DNA from: CAWFZT01 sp963820415
GTDB lineage: Bacteria > Chloroflexota > Anaerolineae > Anaerolineales > Anaerolineaceae
DNA length: 64,000 bases
Direction of reading: 5' to 3'
Assembly: GCA_963820415.1 (NCBI GenBank)
Contig: CAWFZT010000010.1
Location: 44,039-108,038 of the forward strand
Shown: positions 1 through 12,010 of the stretch, piece by piece
Layout: each line of letters opens with the position of its first letter
Position numbering within the stretch: the first letter of the stretch is position 1
Translations under genes and position numbers: made by a program
The notes under the pieces: model-generated
Seen by the model: only the letters and a program-made list of their open reading frames with translations
Databases searched by the model: none
Told to the model about the DNA's origin: nothing

Positions 1-1023
1 CTCCAGGGCCTGATCCTGCACGCCCAGGGCTAATTGCGCCTGGCGGTTGGCCAGGAAACGAAAATAGAAGCGTAGGTAGGGGTCTGAAATTTGGTAACGA
101 CCGGCGCGCCCGCCCGGAGCTGCGGTCATCGAAGTACGCCGCTCTACAAAGCCAGCTTCATTCAGCACACTCAGGTATTTGGGTGCCTGGACGTTAGGCA
201 GCCCGGTGTAGCTGGCGATCTCCTTGGGCGTACGGGATCCGTTGGCCAGTGCAGTCAGCACAGCCAGGTAAGTGTGCGGCGCGGAGATGAAATCTTGGAG
301 GAGCAGGCGCGGCTCTGCCTGCATCAGATTGTTGGCGGTCAGTAGCTGCTGTTTGATGTTTTGAGAGACGGATTTGCGCCTATCCACCCGCTCCCAATAG
401 GCCGGGATACCCCCGAACATGGCATATAAGGCGACCCGATCGACAGCTGAGTAGTTCGGAAAATAGGCGCGGATCAGCCCAAAAGGCAGCGGTTGGAGAT
501 ACAGTTGCGCCGTAGCCCGCCCGTACAACGGCGCCTGATAGGCGAGAAACTCGCGCTTCATCATGCCCAGGTTAGAGTCTGAGATAACCAACAGCAGGTT
601 GCAGTCCCTTAAAACCTGGTCCCAGAAGTTCTGTAAATGGCTGGCAATCCCCGGCGTGGTTTCAAGCAGGAAAGTAAATTCATCGATAAACAACGCCAGG
701 CGCTCCTCTGCCGCCAGGCGAGCTATTTCCTGCCAGGCCTGTTCCCAGGAAGCATAGGTGAACAATTTAGGGGCTGGCGAACGCGGATTGGCAAAGTTAA
801 TGACGGCTTGCGAAAAAGAGCGCAACTGAGCCAGGGCAGAATCGGACGTCGCTACCCAGTATAGGGTGCGGCGTCTGGATTGATGCATCCAATGCACCAG
901 CAAGGCTGTCTTGCCCACTCTGCGCCGCCCGTAAAGGATCAGGAACTGCGCCCCACCGGCGTCCCACAGGCGGTGCAGGGTCGCCAGCTCATTTTTTCTT
1001 CCCACAAAAAGTAAAGCCATCAT
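1..1023 (-). CDS. AAA ATPase, archaeal-ATPase/DUF234 type (3' end outside window)
   Basis: Reverse-strand frame open from 1023 to the window edge, so the C-terminus is missing. The start is ATGATG at 1023/1018, preceded by AAGGAAG. The N-terminus reads MALLFVGRKNEL, followed by a Walker A GRRRVGKTALL near residue 31 and a Walker B-like LALFIDEF. The C-terminal half has a winged-helix-like stretch (TALANGSRTPKEIASYTGL) and the motif SDPYLRFYFRF, typical of ATPase_2 plus DUF234 proteins. The family consists of stand-alone STAND-like ATPases of mostly unknown role, sometimes linked to mobile DNA. Nothing in the visible context fixes a function. The family call is solid; the role is unknown. Confidence 0.85.
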   Translation of the reverse strand, partial: MMALLFVGRKNELATLHRLWDAGGAQFLILYGRRRVGKTALLVHWMHQSRRRTLYWVATSDSALAQLRSFSQAVINFANPRSPAPKLFTYASWEQAWQEIARLAAEERLALFIDEFTFLLETTPGIASHLQNFWDQVLRDCNLLLVISDSNLGMMKREFLAYQAPLYGRATAQLYLQPLPFGLIRAYFPNYSAVDRVALYAMFGGIPAYWERVDRRKSVSQNIKQQLLTANNLMQAEPRLLLQDFISAPHTYLAVLTALANGSRTPKEIASYTGLPNVQAPKYLSVLNEAGFVERRTSMTAAPGGRAGRYQISDPYLRFYFRFLANRQAQLALGVQDQALE

Positions 1024-1050
1024 TTCTTCCTTATGATTATACCTGGAAGT

Positions 1051-1079
1051 ATTATACTATAAATAATAATCATATACAA
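1051..1079 (-). promoter_or_regulatory. Sigma70-like promoter of the AAA ATPase gene
   Basis: On the minus strand TTGTAT (1079-1074) and TATAAT (1056-1051) are separated by exactly 17 bp, with the start codon about 28 bp further on. A second TATAAT lies nearer the gene (1042-1037). The surroundings are AT-rich, unlike the flanking sequence. Confidence 0.6.
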
Positions 1080-1109
1080 ACGTACGCCTCGAAGGGTTTC
1101 TTAGGGTGA

Positions 1110-1340
1110 GTCATTCTGAGCGGAGCGAAGAAACTCTCCACCGACGTTGCGATTCTCACCCCTGCGGGCGCGCCAAGTGCGTTACCCCCTCCGCAAAGCC
1201 TCCTGGGGTTCAGAATGACAGCCCACTTTATGTCATCCTGAGCACAGCGAAGGATCTTCCTTGCTGGTGATGAGATTCTCACCCTGTGGGAGCGCTAAGA
1301 GCGTCACCTCCTCCGAAAAGCCTGCGGGGAATAGAATGAC
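1110..1340. repeat. Two tandem MITE-like dispersed repeats in a gene-free spacer
   Basis: The stretch 1024-1491 has no credible gene. Copy A (1110-1219) is bounded by a perfect 10-bp inverted repeat, GTCATTCTGA and TCAGAATGAC. Copy B (1232-1340) has the same layout with degenerate ends (GTCATCCTGA ... ATAGAATGAC). Both contain a GCGAAG-GATC core, a GATTCTCACC box and an internal G/C-rich hairpin. A related family with GTCATTGCGAG ends occurs at 44180-44520. These are non-coding, presumably mobile or REP-like elements. Confidence 0.7.
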
Positions 1341-1491
1341 ATTCAAAGAGAATGGATTTATGGATGCGGATAAAGGTTGACATCAGCATGTAAATATTCT
1401 ATATTGGAGCTTACCCTCCCTACAGAACAGGGACTATAGCCCCTAAAAATGGGGACTATTATTGAACAACAATATCCAGTAAGGTGACAGG

Positions 1492-2283
1492 GTGGAACGA
1501 GCGGAGTGGCTGAAACAGATGCGGGGCAAGGCGGAGGCGTTGTACGATCAACTGTCGCCAGAGTATTGGGTAAATTTCGGGCTGTATGCGAACGAGACGC
1601 ACCGGGAGTATCTCCAGAAGTTCCTTGGGCTGATAGAAAAGAGCGGCACGATCCTGTCCGCGGCGGGCGGGGCGGGGCGGTATGATGGGATACTGCTGGA
1701 GGCAGGGTACAGCGTTGTTGGCATCGACCAGTCCGCGGGGATGCTGGCGCGTGCGAGAGAGCGTTTCCCGGGGGCGCGGTATGAGAAGATGGGCTTGCAG
1801 GAGATGTATTTCCGGGAAGGGTTTGATGGGGTGATCTGCATGGACGCGATGGAGCATATCTGTCCGGAGGATTGGCCGGGAATCTTGCAGGGCTTCCGGG
1901 AGGCGTTGAAGCCGGGGGGAGTGCTATATTTTACGCTGGATCTGGCAGAAGCGGGAGAGTTAGAGGCGGCTTACGAGCGGGCGAAGGGGCGGGGGCTGCC
2001 GGTAGTGTTCGGGGAGGTGGCGGACGAGGTAGATGCAGCCTACGAGCGGGTGAAGGCGTTGGGGCATACGGTGGTGTCCGGGGAGCTGGCAGACGTGGCA
2101 GTGTACCATTATTACCCGTCGCTGGAGCAGGTGCGGGCGTGGATCGGGCAGGCGGGCCTGACTATCGAGGAGGAAGGGACGGGGAACGGGTATCAGCATT
2201 TCGTGTCGAGGAAGAAAAAGAATAAGAAAAGTAGCCCGGGCAGGATGCCCGGGGATTTCCATCCTCATGGAGAAACCCTTTGA
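1492..2283 (+). CDS. Class I SAM-dependent methyltransferase with internal duplication
   Basis: 263 residues, GTG start. The Rossmann motif I region (ILSAAGGAGRYDG, residues 54-66) and motif II (VVGIDQSAGML, 75-85) match the methyltransferase_11/25 families; DGVICMDAMEHI (112-123) is motif IV. Motif I has AAGG in place of the usual LGCG. Residues 158-178 and 181-201 are a tandem duplication (AAYERAK... and AAYERVK..., 23-residue step), which lengthens the region before the last strands. The tail is Lys-rich. The TGA stop overlaps the TTG start of nagB (TTGA), so the two are probably translationally coupled. The substrate cannot be predicted. Confidence 0.8.
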   Translation: MERAEWLKQMRGKAEALYDQLSPEYWVNFGLYANETHREYLQKFLGLIEKSGTILSAAGGAGRYDGILLEAGYSVVGIDQSAGMLARARERFPGARYEKMGLQEMYFREGFDGVICMDAMEHICPEDWPGILQGFREALKPGGVLYFTLDLAEAGELEAAYERAKGRGLPVVFGEVADEVDAAYERVKALGHTVVSGELADVAVYHYYPSLEQVRAWIGQAGLTIEEEGTGNGYQHFVSRKKKNKKSSPGRMPGDFHPHGETL

Positions 2284-3020
2284 ACTTGCATATCTTTCCC
2301 AATAAAATCGAAATGGGCGAAGCGGATGCCCGGTATGCCGCGGCTCAGATCAATCAGGCCATTGCAGCTCGCGGGCAAGCCAGCATTATTCTGGCGACCG
2401 GCGCCAGCCAGTTCGAGATGCTGGGCGCTCTGATCGCTCTGGACGTGGATTGGAGCCGCGTGACGGCTTTTCACCTGGATGAGTACGTGGGGCTGCCCAT
2501 TTCCCACCCGGCCAGCTTCCGGCGCTACCTGAAGGAGCGCTTCGTGGACAGGATTTCCGGCTTGAAAGCCTTCCACTTCGTCAATGGCGATGCCGTGGCG
2601 GACGCCGCGGCTGAGTGCCGGCGGCTGGGCGAGCTGATCGCTCCCCTGGCCATCGACCTGGCCTGCATCGGTATCGGGGAAAACGGTCACCTGGCCTTCA
2701 ACGATCCCCCGGCTGACTTTGATACGGAAACGCCCTTCCTGGTGGTTAACCTGGATGAGGCCTGCCGCCGGCAGCAGGTCGGCGAGGGCTGGTTCCGCTC
2801 GCTGGATGAAGTCCCCCGCCAGGCTATTTCAATGAGCATCCGCCAGATCATGAAGAGCGCCGCCATCCTGTGCACCGTGCCCGACCTGCGCAAAGCAGAA
2901 AGCGTCCGGCAGGCCGTAGAAGGGCCCGTGACCAACTGCCTGCCCGCCTCGATCCTGCAGCAGCACCCGCGCTGCGATTTCTACCTGGATGCCCCGGCCG
3001 CCTCGCTGCTGAAGAAATAG
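2280..3020 (+). CDS. nagB: Glucosamine-6-phosphate deaminase
   Basis: 246 residues, normal for NagB. It converts glucosamine-6-phosphate to fructose-6-phosphate and ammonia in the cytosol, feeding amino sugars into glycolysis. FHLDEYVGLP (64-73) carries the catalytic Asp67, and GIGENGHLAFNDP (131-143) carries His137. The position matching E. coli Asp141 is Asn, as in Bacillus-type enzymes, and Glu148 is replaced by Asp142. The TTG start overlaps the preceding stop (TTGA). It lies in a carbohydrate locus with mannosidases and uxaC and is convergent with the GH99-like gene. Confidence 0.93.
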   Translation: MNLHIFPNKIEMGEADARYAAAQINQAIAARGQASIILATGASQFEMLGALIALDVDWSRVTAFHLDEYVGLPISHPASFRRYLKERFVDRISGLKAFHFVNGDAVADAAAECRRLGELIAPLAIDLACIGIGENGHLAFNDPPADFDTETPFLVVNLDEACRRQQVGEGWFRSLDEVPRQAISMSIRQIMKSAAILCTVPDLRKAESVRQAVEGPVTNCLPASILQQHPRCDFYLDAPAASLLKK

Positions 3021-3074
3021 CCACAGATTCGGTTCATTGGGAATTACCGTGCTGGATCACTAGAAAGCCAGATT

Positions 3075-4706
3075 TCACGGCGCCGGGTTCAGCAATTCGC
3101 TGGCGGGGATTTCCACTTTGAGAGGGTTGCGACCGCTCGTGACGCCGCCCCAATGGAAGGTCTTGACCGATACTGGCGTATCGCCCAGATAGTTGAAGAT
3201 CGACACCTGCGAAGCGCCCAGGTTTCCGCGATCGATTTCCAAGACCAATTTGCCTGCCGGATCCAGGCCGCTGAACAGCACATCCCAGGTCATCTGGACC
3301 TGTTTGCCGGACTCGGCGTCCGCCAGCGATTGCATCAGCAGGAATTGGTCGCCGGCCTCCATATCCGCGTGGACGAGCCCGGGGTCCGCCAAGACCAGTT
3401 CCGGGCGAATCCAGGCGCCTCCGCTGACAACGTTCAGGGTCGTCCAATCCGATGTTGTTGTGATCTGGATGCGCGCCCGGACAACCGCCGGCCAGGTCAC
3501 TGCCAGGAAGTTGTCGACCCACTGGCGGGTCAGGGTCAGGTAGCCGTCCGGTGGCAACTTCCCAAAGTCCTCGTAGGTGTATCCCAGACCGTTATCCGCC
3601 CCAACGGCCGGCGGCTCGATCATGCTGCCCTCGTGCCATTCGTTGAACGAAGTCACCGTAACCATCTCAGGCTGGACGCCCGTGCTCAGGGCAGCTTTCC
3701 ACTGGGCGGAGTAGGTGGCGCCATCCTGGCGCAGGACCAGGGTATCGGTCGAGTAGCCAACTCGCTGGGCCGAAAAGCCGGGGATGACGCTTGGGATGAA
3801 GAGGGCATCCGGCGGAAGGCTGCGCGCCCAGGCGAAACCTTCCTCCTGATCCAGGTGAAGGGTCGCATAGTTATACAAGCCATCAAAGTGCCCGCCGGTG
3901 ATCCAACTGCCCTGTTCGGTATTGGCGATCACCAGTCCGCCTTGCGGGAGAGCATGGATCGCGTCCAAGGCGTTCTTCCAGTAATCCGCCTGCACCGGAT
4001 GTCCATTCGTGTCCTGATTCTGGATGTCCCAGGCAAAGAACATCGGCTTGGGCTGGCGGCTTGGGCTGTAGCGGCTGGTCGCGGTGGAAAGGAAGAATGC
4101 CGGATCGCTGCCGTAGCGCCCGTAGAGATATTTCACGTCCGATAAAAGACTATCGACGGTACGTCCATCGTAGGGCTCAATATGGAACGTGACCTTGATC
4201 CCGTATCGCTGCGCCATTTGCAGGATGAGCGGCACCGGCCGCTCTTCGCGTGAACCCTGGCCCCACCAGGAGACGATGATCACGCCCACACCGGCCTGAC
4301 GCAGCCAGGCCATGTGCTGGGCCACGACGACCGGGTCGTTTGAGGAGTAAGCCCCAAGCGCCGGCATGTAATCGCTGGCGATATCTTTGGGAGGCTGGTG
4401 GCCGTACTGGGTCCAGTGGATCCATTCGCCATCCACAGTCGGATTGCCGTACCACGGATAATAAAATGCCGCCACTTTAACGGATGGGTCGGGACCTTCG
4501 ACCGGGGGAAGCGGTATCCCGGCGGTCGGAGTTCGAGTCGGGATAGCTCGCGGCGTCGAACTTGCTGTGGGTTGACCCGTAGCCACCGCTATCCCATGGG
4601 TCGGGACAGTTGGCGGCGTCGAACTTGCCGTAGGTCGACCTGGTGTCACCGGCAGGGTGCAGGCGCTCAACGCCAGGGTAAGGAGTAGAATGGCTATCTT
4701 TTTCAT
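3075..4706 (-). CDS. GH99-like endo-mannosidase/mannanase lipoprotein
   Basis: 543 residues. The N-terminus MKKIAILLLT followed by LALSAC is a type II signal peptide with lipobox Cys16. A Thr/Pro/Ser-rich linker with two PTASSTP copies runs to about residue 70. FYYPWY (81-86), HIEPYDG (175-181) and SFNEWHEG (353-360, Glu356 and Glu359) are the hallmark blocks of GH99, retaining endo-acting enzymes on alpha-mannosides. About 170 C-terminal residues look like a beta-rich accessory domain. It is predicted to be surface-anchored and to release mannosyl oligosaccharides, which fits the adjacent GH38 and DUF5054 genes. The exact substrate is inferred, not shown. Confidence 0.83.
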   Translation of the reverse strand: MKKIAILLLTLALSACTLPVTPGRPTASSTPPTVPTHGIAVATGQPTASSTPRAIPTRTPTAGIPLPPVEGPDPSVKVAAFYYPWYGNPTVDGEWIHWTQYGHQPPKDIASDYMPALGAYSSNDPVVVAQHMAWLRQAGVGVIIVSWWGQGSREERPVPLILQMAQRYGIKVTFHIEPYDGRTVDSLLSDVKYLYGRYGSDPAFFLSTATSRYSPSRQPKPMFFAWDIQNQDTNGHPVQADYWKNALDAIHALPQGGLVIANTEQGSWITGGHFDGLYNYATLHLDQEEGFAWARSLPPDALFIPSVIPGFSAQRVGYSTDTLVLRQDGATYSAQWKAALSTGVQPEMVTVTSFNEWHEGSMIEPPAVGADNGLGYTYEDFGKLPPDGYLTLTRQWVDNFLAVTWPAVVRARIQITTTSDWTTLNVVSGGAWIRPELVLADPGLVHADMEAGDQFLLMQSLADAESGKQVQMTWDVLFSGLDPAGKLVLEIDRGNLGASQVSIFNYLGDTPVSVKTFHWGGVTSGRNPLKVEIPASELLNPAP

Positions 4707-4936
4707 GTCGGTGTCTCGCGATCCGTTCGAACCTAACTCGTCACCAACCTTTCACTACCCGTGGTACAACCCTAACCAATGTCTATATTTCCCTAGCGTT
4801 ACTCTGGCCATTATCGCGCATAAATACACGTCGCGCACAGCCTGGCATCCTCTCAACCATCCATCTGGTCATGACCGCTTTCGCAAGATATTCCTCGACC
4901 ACTGGGATCGCTACTGCGACCCAGGTAAAAATAATT

Positions 4937-4966
4937 TGTAAACCTGATTTATATATCAGGTTTACA
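4937..4966 (-). terminator. Intrinsic terminator overlapping the DUF5054 stop codon
   Basis: A perfect 12-bp stem (TGTAAACCTGAT at 4937-4948, ATCAGGTTTACA at 4955-4966) has a 6-nt loop that contains the TAA stop of the minus-strand gene. On that strand the stem is followed by AATTATTTTTA. The hairpin therefore begins inside the last codons. Confidence 0.75.
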
Positions 4967-7024
4967 GAAGAACCGTAACACGAAGCGGAAACGCGCATCG
5001 TCGTCGTACCAGGTGGGGAAGTTGCAGCCCCATTTGTTGTTCCACAGGTTGAAATGCCAGCCCTTATCCAGGTCCGGGAGCCGGTCGTCCATATCTAACA
5101 GCTTTGGCTCGCCGGGGGCCACCACGCCGGCGTCCAGCGTCTCGAGCGCCAGCGACCCCTTCTCGTCCCGGTAAAAGACGCCCCGGTTGACGCCGTGCAG
5201 GTTGCGCCCGCCTTTAGAGACCACCTCCAGGGGCGAGATCATCCGGTCGATCTTTTCCATACGCCAGCCTTCCGGTTGAGTGCCTAACGGGCTGAAGGAG
5301 AACCAACAGGCTTCCGGCAGGCGGTTGGCCTGTTTGCCAAACCACTGCACATTCCACTTGACCAACGCATCATCCGCCGGGAAGTCAATTTCAAGAGTGA
5401 CCCGCCGGGGGACGCCGTAGAAGGTGGGCGGGGTCTCCGTCACGCTCAAGTCAGCGATAAAATGCGCGCCGGTAGCGTCGTTTTTCACGTAGATCTGCTC
5501 CAACCGCCCCGGGCGAAAGGCGCTGACCGCCCCGGCCCGGTCAATATCCGGCTTGCCGAAATCGTAATTGACCCATTCCTGCTCGCAGATAATATACTGT
5601 TTGAAGAAACGCGCCCAGTCCGCCTCGTCGAACGACTGGTGACGGAACAGCCCCAGCAGGTGATCAGGAGCCGCCCACTCGCGCCGGCTGGCTTTATGTA
5701 CCAGGTGGTTGATCGCCCCGGTCTGCGGGTCGAAACACACCTGGAAGGCGCCGGCATCAAAACTCTGACCTGGGTCCGCCGCCGAAAACCCCTCTGTCAA
5801 AGGTGGTTTTGGCTCGATTTCAGCCAGCGCCGCCCGGGCTTCGCCTGCCAGCGAGGAGCCAGCCAGGGCGTTAACCGCTTTAGTGATATACTGGCGCTCT
5901 TCCCGCCACGATTCTTCCATGATCTGGAACGGGCGGGTACCGCGCACCGCCGCGAGCTGGGCCGGGTTCCAATGCAGCCTGTCATGATCCAGCACGGCGC
6001 TCTCGTTGATCCCCCAGGTGTGTTCGGGGATCAGCAGCAGCCAGCGCGAAAACTGATCGAACGCTGCATCCCCGGCGGATACCTTGCCCTGCTCCAGCCA
6101 GCTTTGGCGCAGCCGGCTGAGGGCGCGGAACTGGCCCAGCTTCTTCGGGTCGGAAGCGCCGCCGTGGATCCAGGTGTTGGCAATCTCGCCGCTGAACACC
6201 GGCAGGCTGTGGCGGATTTCCCACAGCTTATCGGCGTAGGCGTCCATGGTCGAGGCGATGATGCGCGCCCCGGGGAAGAGCCTGTGCACCTCGGCGAACA
6301 CCCCCCTGACCGATTCGGGGGTCTGCGGCCCGTGGTTATCCAGGGTAAAGGCAAAGAAAATGGCGTCTTTCATTCCCACCGCGTGGGTGACGTTGCTGGC
6401 GTAACGGTCCCCGCCACCCGGGGCATCCATCCCCACAGAACCGGGGATTTCCATAATATTTCCATAGCCGCTGTGATACATCAGCACTACCTGGCTGCCT
6501 TCATCATCTTGCCACAGGCAGATGGGCGGGACATGCGGGAGAGAAGAGGCCTTGTTCACCCCGATGTGCAGGAACCTCACCCCGGCTTTGGCCAGGTGGG
6601 GCAGCGTGGCGCACGTATCCCCGGGAACGTCAGTCAGCTTGGCGGCGCGGGTGTGTTTGCCAAAACGCTGGTCCAGGCGGCGCGCCAGGCTGAGTTCATA
6701 TTCGAGCATGGCCCCGCTCATCAGCTCGTGGTGAGCGGTAAAGGCATAAGCATGCCAGGTGATATCCCCACGCTGGATGGCTGATTCCAGATCGTGCACC
6801 TTTTCGGGCGGGGCTTTCTCCAAATATTCATATATCAGCCAGGAGCCTACCGTCCAGATGAACTGCTCTTCGCCCCCCGCCTGGCGCAGGAACTGGGCTG
6901 TCTGGATCGCCTGGGGGATGTATACGTTGAAGTATTCATCGATTACCTCGTGCGGCATTCCGGTAAAGCCGACGTCCAGGTGGGTCTTGAAGATAATATG
7001 AACCGTTTCAATGCGCTCATCCAT
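4949..7024 (-). CDS. DUF5054 glycoside hydrolase (GH38/57-like fold)
   Basis: 691 residues. The N-terminus VHIIFKTHLDVGFTG resembles the metal-binding HxD strand of GH38 mannosidases (H-x-D-x-G). A second block, GDITWHAYAFTAHHELM, and WHFNLWNNKWGCNFP near the end match DUF5054 proteins as I know them. No signal peptide, so it is probably cytoplasmic. It lies directly downstream of the GH38 alpha-mannosidase on the same strand (88-bp gap) and ends at a clear terminator, so the two likely form one catabolic unit. The substrate is inferred to be an alpha-linked sugar, perhaps a mannoside. Confidence 0.78.
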   Translation of the reverse strand: MDERIETVHIIFKTHLDVGFTGMPHEVIDEYFNVYIPQAIQTAQFLRQAGGEEQFIWTVGSWLIYEYLEKAPPEKVHDLESAIQRGDITWHAYAFTAHHELMSGAMLEYELSLARRLDQRFGKHTRAAKLTDVPGDTCATLPHLAKAGVRFLHIGVNKASSLPHVPPICLWQDDEGSQVVLMYHSGYGNIMEIPGSVGMDAPGGGDRYASNVTHAVGMKDAIFFAFTLDNHGPQTPESVRGVFAEVHRLFPGARIIASTMDAYADKLWEIRHSLPVFSGEIANTWIHGGASDPKKLGQFRALSRLRQSWLEQGKVSAGDAAFDQFSRWLLLIPEHTWGINESAVLDHDRLHWNPAQLAAVRGTRPFQIMEESWREERQYITKAVNALAGSSLAGEARAALAEIEPKPPLTEGFSAADPGQSFDAGAFQVCFDPQTGAINHLVHKASRREWAAPDHLLGLFRHQSFDEADWARFFKQYIICEQEWVNYDFGKPDIDRAGAVSAFRPGRLEQIYVKNDATGAHFIADLSVTETPPTFYGVPRRVTLEIDFPADDALVKWNVQWFGKQANRLPEACWFSFSPLGTQPEGWRMEKIDRMISPLEVVSKGGRNLHGVNRGVFYRDEKGSLALETLDAGVVAPGEPKLLDMDDRLPDLDKGWHFNLWNNKWGCNFPTWYDDDARFRFVLRFFCKPDI

Positions 7025-7112
7025 TTTTCCTCGCTATTTAGAGATCTCGATCCAAAGCGGGTCGATATCTTTAATTTTCAATCCTCAATCATAAATCAGC
7101 AATCTAAAATCT

Positions 7113-10490
<3,378 letters not shown>

Positions 10491-10522
10491 AGGATCCTTT
10501 CAAGGAAAACTGACGACTCTCT

Positions 10523-12010
10523 TCATAATTTGTACGCTCTTTTAGCCAGCCCCACCGCCAGGTCCTCGACCATCGCTTCGGCGTCGTCCAGGTCGATCAG
10601 GTGGCGTACTACCAGGCCAGCGACCCAGTTGGCGCCGGCGCGCCGCCACAGGTCATGGCGGGCTGGGATGGAGGGGAAGGAGCGCGTGTCGTCGTTGAAA
10701 CCGGCTGTATTGTACAGCCCGGCCGTCTCCATTACCTGGTCGAAGTAGCGCTGCATGCCGTTCAGGCTGTCGAAGAACCACCAGGGCGGGCCGAGCCTGA
10801 CGGCCGGGTAATGCCCGGCCAGCGGCGCCAGCTCACGCCCGTAGCCAGTTTCGTCGAGGGTGAAAAGGATCAGCGACAGGCGCGCCTCGTTGCCGTATTT
10901 CACCAGCAGCGGCTGCAAATTGCGGGTGAACTCCACCGGAGCGGGAATGTCGGCGCCTTTATCGCGGCCGAAACGGGCCAAGAAGGGCAGGTTGTGGTTG
11001 CGGTAGGCGCCCACGTGCAACTGCATCACCAGGCCGTCCTCAATGCTCATGCGCCCCATCTCCATCAGCATGTGGCCCATGAAGCGGGCTGCGTCCTGGT
11101 TGTCAGCCTGGCCTCGCTGGGCGCGGGCGCGCTGGAAGATGGCTTCAGCCTCGCTCGCCGCCAACTCACCGGTGTACGGGCTGAGCGCGGCATGGTCGGC
11201 AGCCACGGCCCCCATCTGCTTGAAATACACCCGCCGGTTTTCCAGGGCCTGGATGAAAGATTTATAATCGCCCACCTCAATACCGCTCAGGCGGCTGAGG
11301 GCGGCGACCTGTTCGCTCCAGCCCGGGCGCAGCAGGTCGAGCAGCTCGTCCGGGCGGAAAGTGGGCAGGATGCGCCCTTTCCAGCCCGAGGCGCGCATGG
11401 CGCGGTGCGCCTCCAGCGGGTCAGTAGCGGAATCGGTGGTGCACAGCGCCTCGATGTTGAAGCGCTCGTACAGCGAGCGCGGTCGGAACTCCGGCGCAGC
11501 CAGCTTCTCCGCTACCTGGTCGTAGACAGCCTGGGCAGTGCGCTCGTTGAGCTTCTGGCGCACTCCGAAGACGTGATACAGCTCGTAAGTCAGCCACAGC
11601 CCGGTGGGCGTGCCGCGGAAGAGGAAGAAGTTCTCGGCGAACACTTGCCAGACCTTGCGCGGGTCAGACTCCACCTCATTACCCCCCTCCACCGGTGACG
11701 AGGGAAGGGTTGGGGGTGAGGGTCGGATGCCCAGCCTCTCCAGGGGGATGCCCTGCGAGTAGAGCATGCGGAACACGTAATGGTCGGGCTGGATGAACAG
11801 CTCAACCGGATTGCCAAAGGTGGCTTGCGGGTCGGAGAACAGGCGCGGCGACACGTGCCCGTGCGGGCAGATCAGCGGCCGGTTAGCCACGCGCCGGTAC
11901 AGGTACATGGCCAGGTCGCGCTGGCGGGGATCCGGCCCGAAGATGCGCTCCTCCGGGAAGATTAATTCGTCGCCCCGTGAGAGAACCGGGACTACCTCGC
12001 GGTGCGACAC
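10523..12010 (-). CDS. uxaC: Glucuronate isomerase
   Basis: 495 residues. Interconverts glucuronate/fructuronate and galacturonate/tagaturonate. The N-terminal block RPLICPHGHVSPRLFSDP matches the conserved metal-site HxH of UxaC; FRGTPTGLWLTYEL, FNIEALCTTDSATDPL and GFNDDTRSFPSIPARHD are further family blocks. The GTG start overlaps the TAG stop of the esterase gene by one base (TAGTG), indicating coupling. A 15-20 residue Pro/Ser-rich insert (RPSPPTLPSSPVEGG) is encoded by a dispersed repeat near 11675-11727. No other uronate genes are in the window. Confidence 0.9.
   Translation of the reverse strand: MSHREVVPVLSRGDELIFPEERIFGPDPRQRDLAMYLYRRVANRPLICPHGHVSPRLFSDPQATFGNPVELFIQPDHYVFRMLYSQGIPLERLGIRPSPPTLPSSPVEGGNEVESDPRKVWQVFAENFFLFRGTPTGLWLTYELYHVFGVRQKLNERTAQAVYDQVAEKLAAPEFRPRSLYERFNIEALCTTDSATDPLEAHRAMRASGWKGRILPTFRPDELLDLLRPGWSEQVAALSRLSGIEVGDYKSFIQALENRRVYFKQMGAVAADHAALSPYTGELAASEAEAIFQRARAQRGQADNQDAARFMGHMLMEMGRMSIEDGLVMQLHVGAYRNHNLPFLARFGRDKGADIPAPVEFTRNLQPLLVKYGNEARLSLILFTLDETGYGRELAPLAGHYPAVRLGPPWWFFDSLNGMQRYFDQVMETAGLYNTAGFNDDTRSFPSIPARHDLWRRAGANWVAGLVVRHLIDLDDAEAMVEDLAVGLAKRAYKL
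11675..11727. repeat. Dispersed repeat inserted in frame in uxaC
   Basis: On the minus strand the stretch reads CCCTCACCCCCAACCCTTCC and continues into GGTGGAGGGG, the form of a common high-copy repeat in this kind of genome. It encodes RPSPPTLPSSPVEGG, which interrupts the usual uxaC spacing between the LERLGI and VWQVFAEN blocks without breaking the frame. Confidence 0.55.

Noticed and set aside
3153..4145. 330-codon plus-strand frame
   Set aside because: Antisense to the GH99-like gene; no ribosome site or motif.
5462..6784. 440-codon plus-strand frame
   Set aside because: Antisense to the DUF5054 gene; Arg/Pro/Gly-rich composition with no motif. GC-rich shadow.
10601..11698. 365-codon plus-strand frame
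   Set aside because: Antisense to uxaC, which has clear family motifs.
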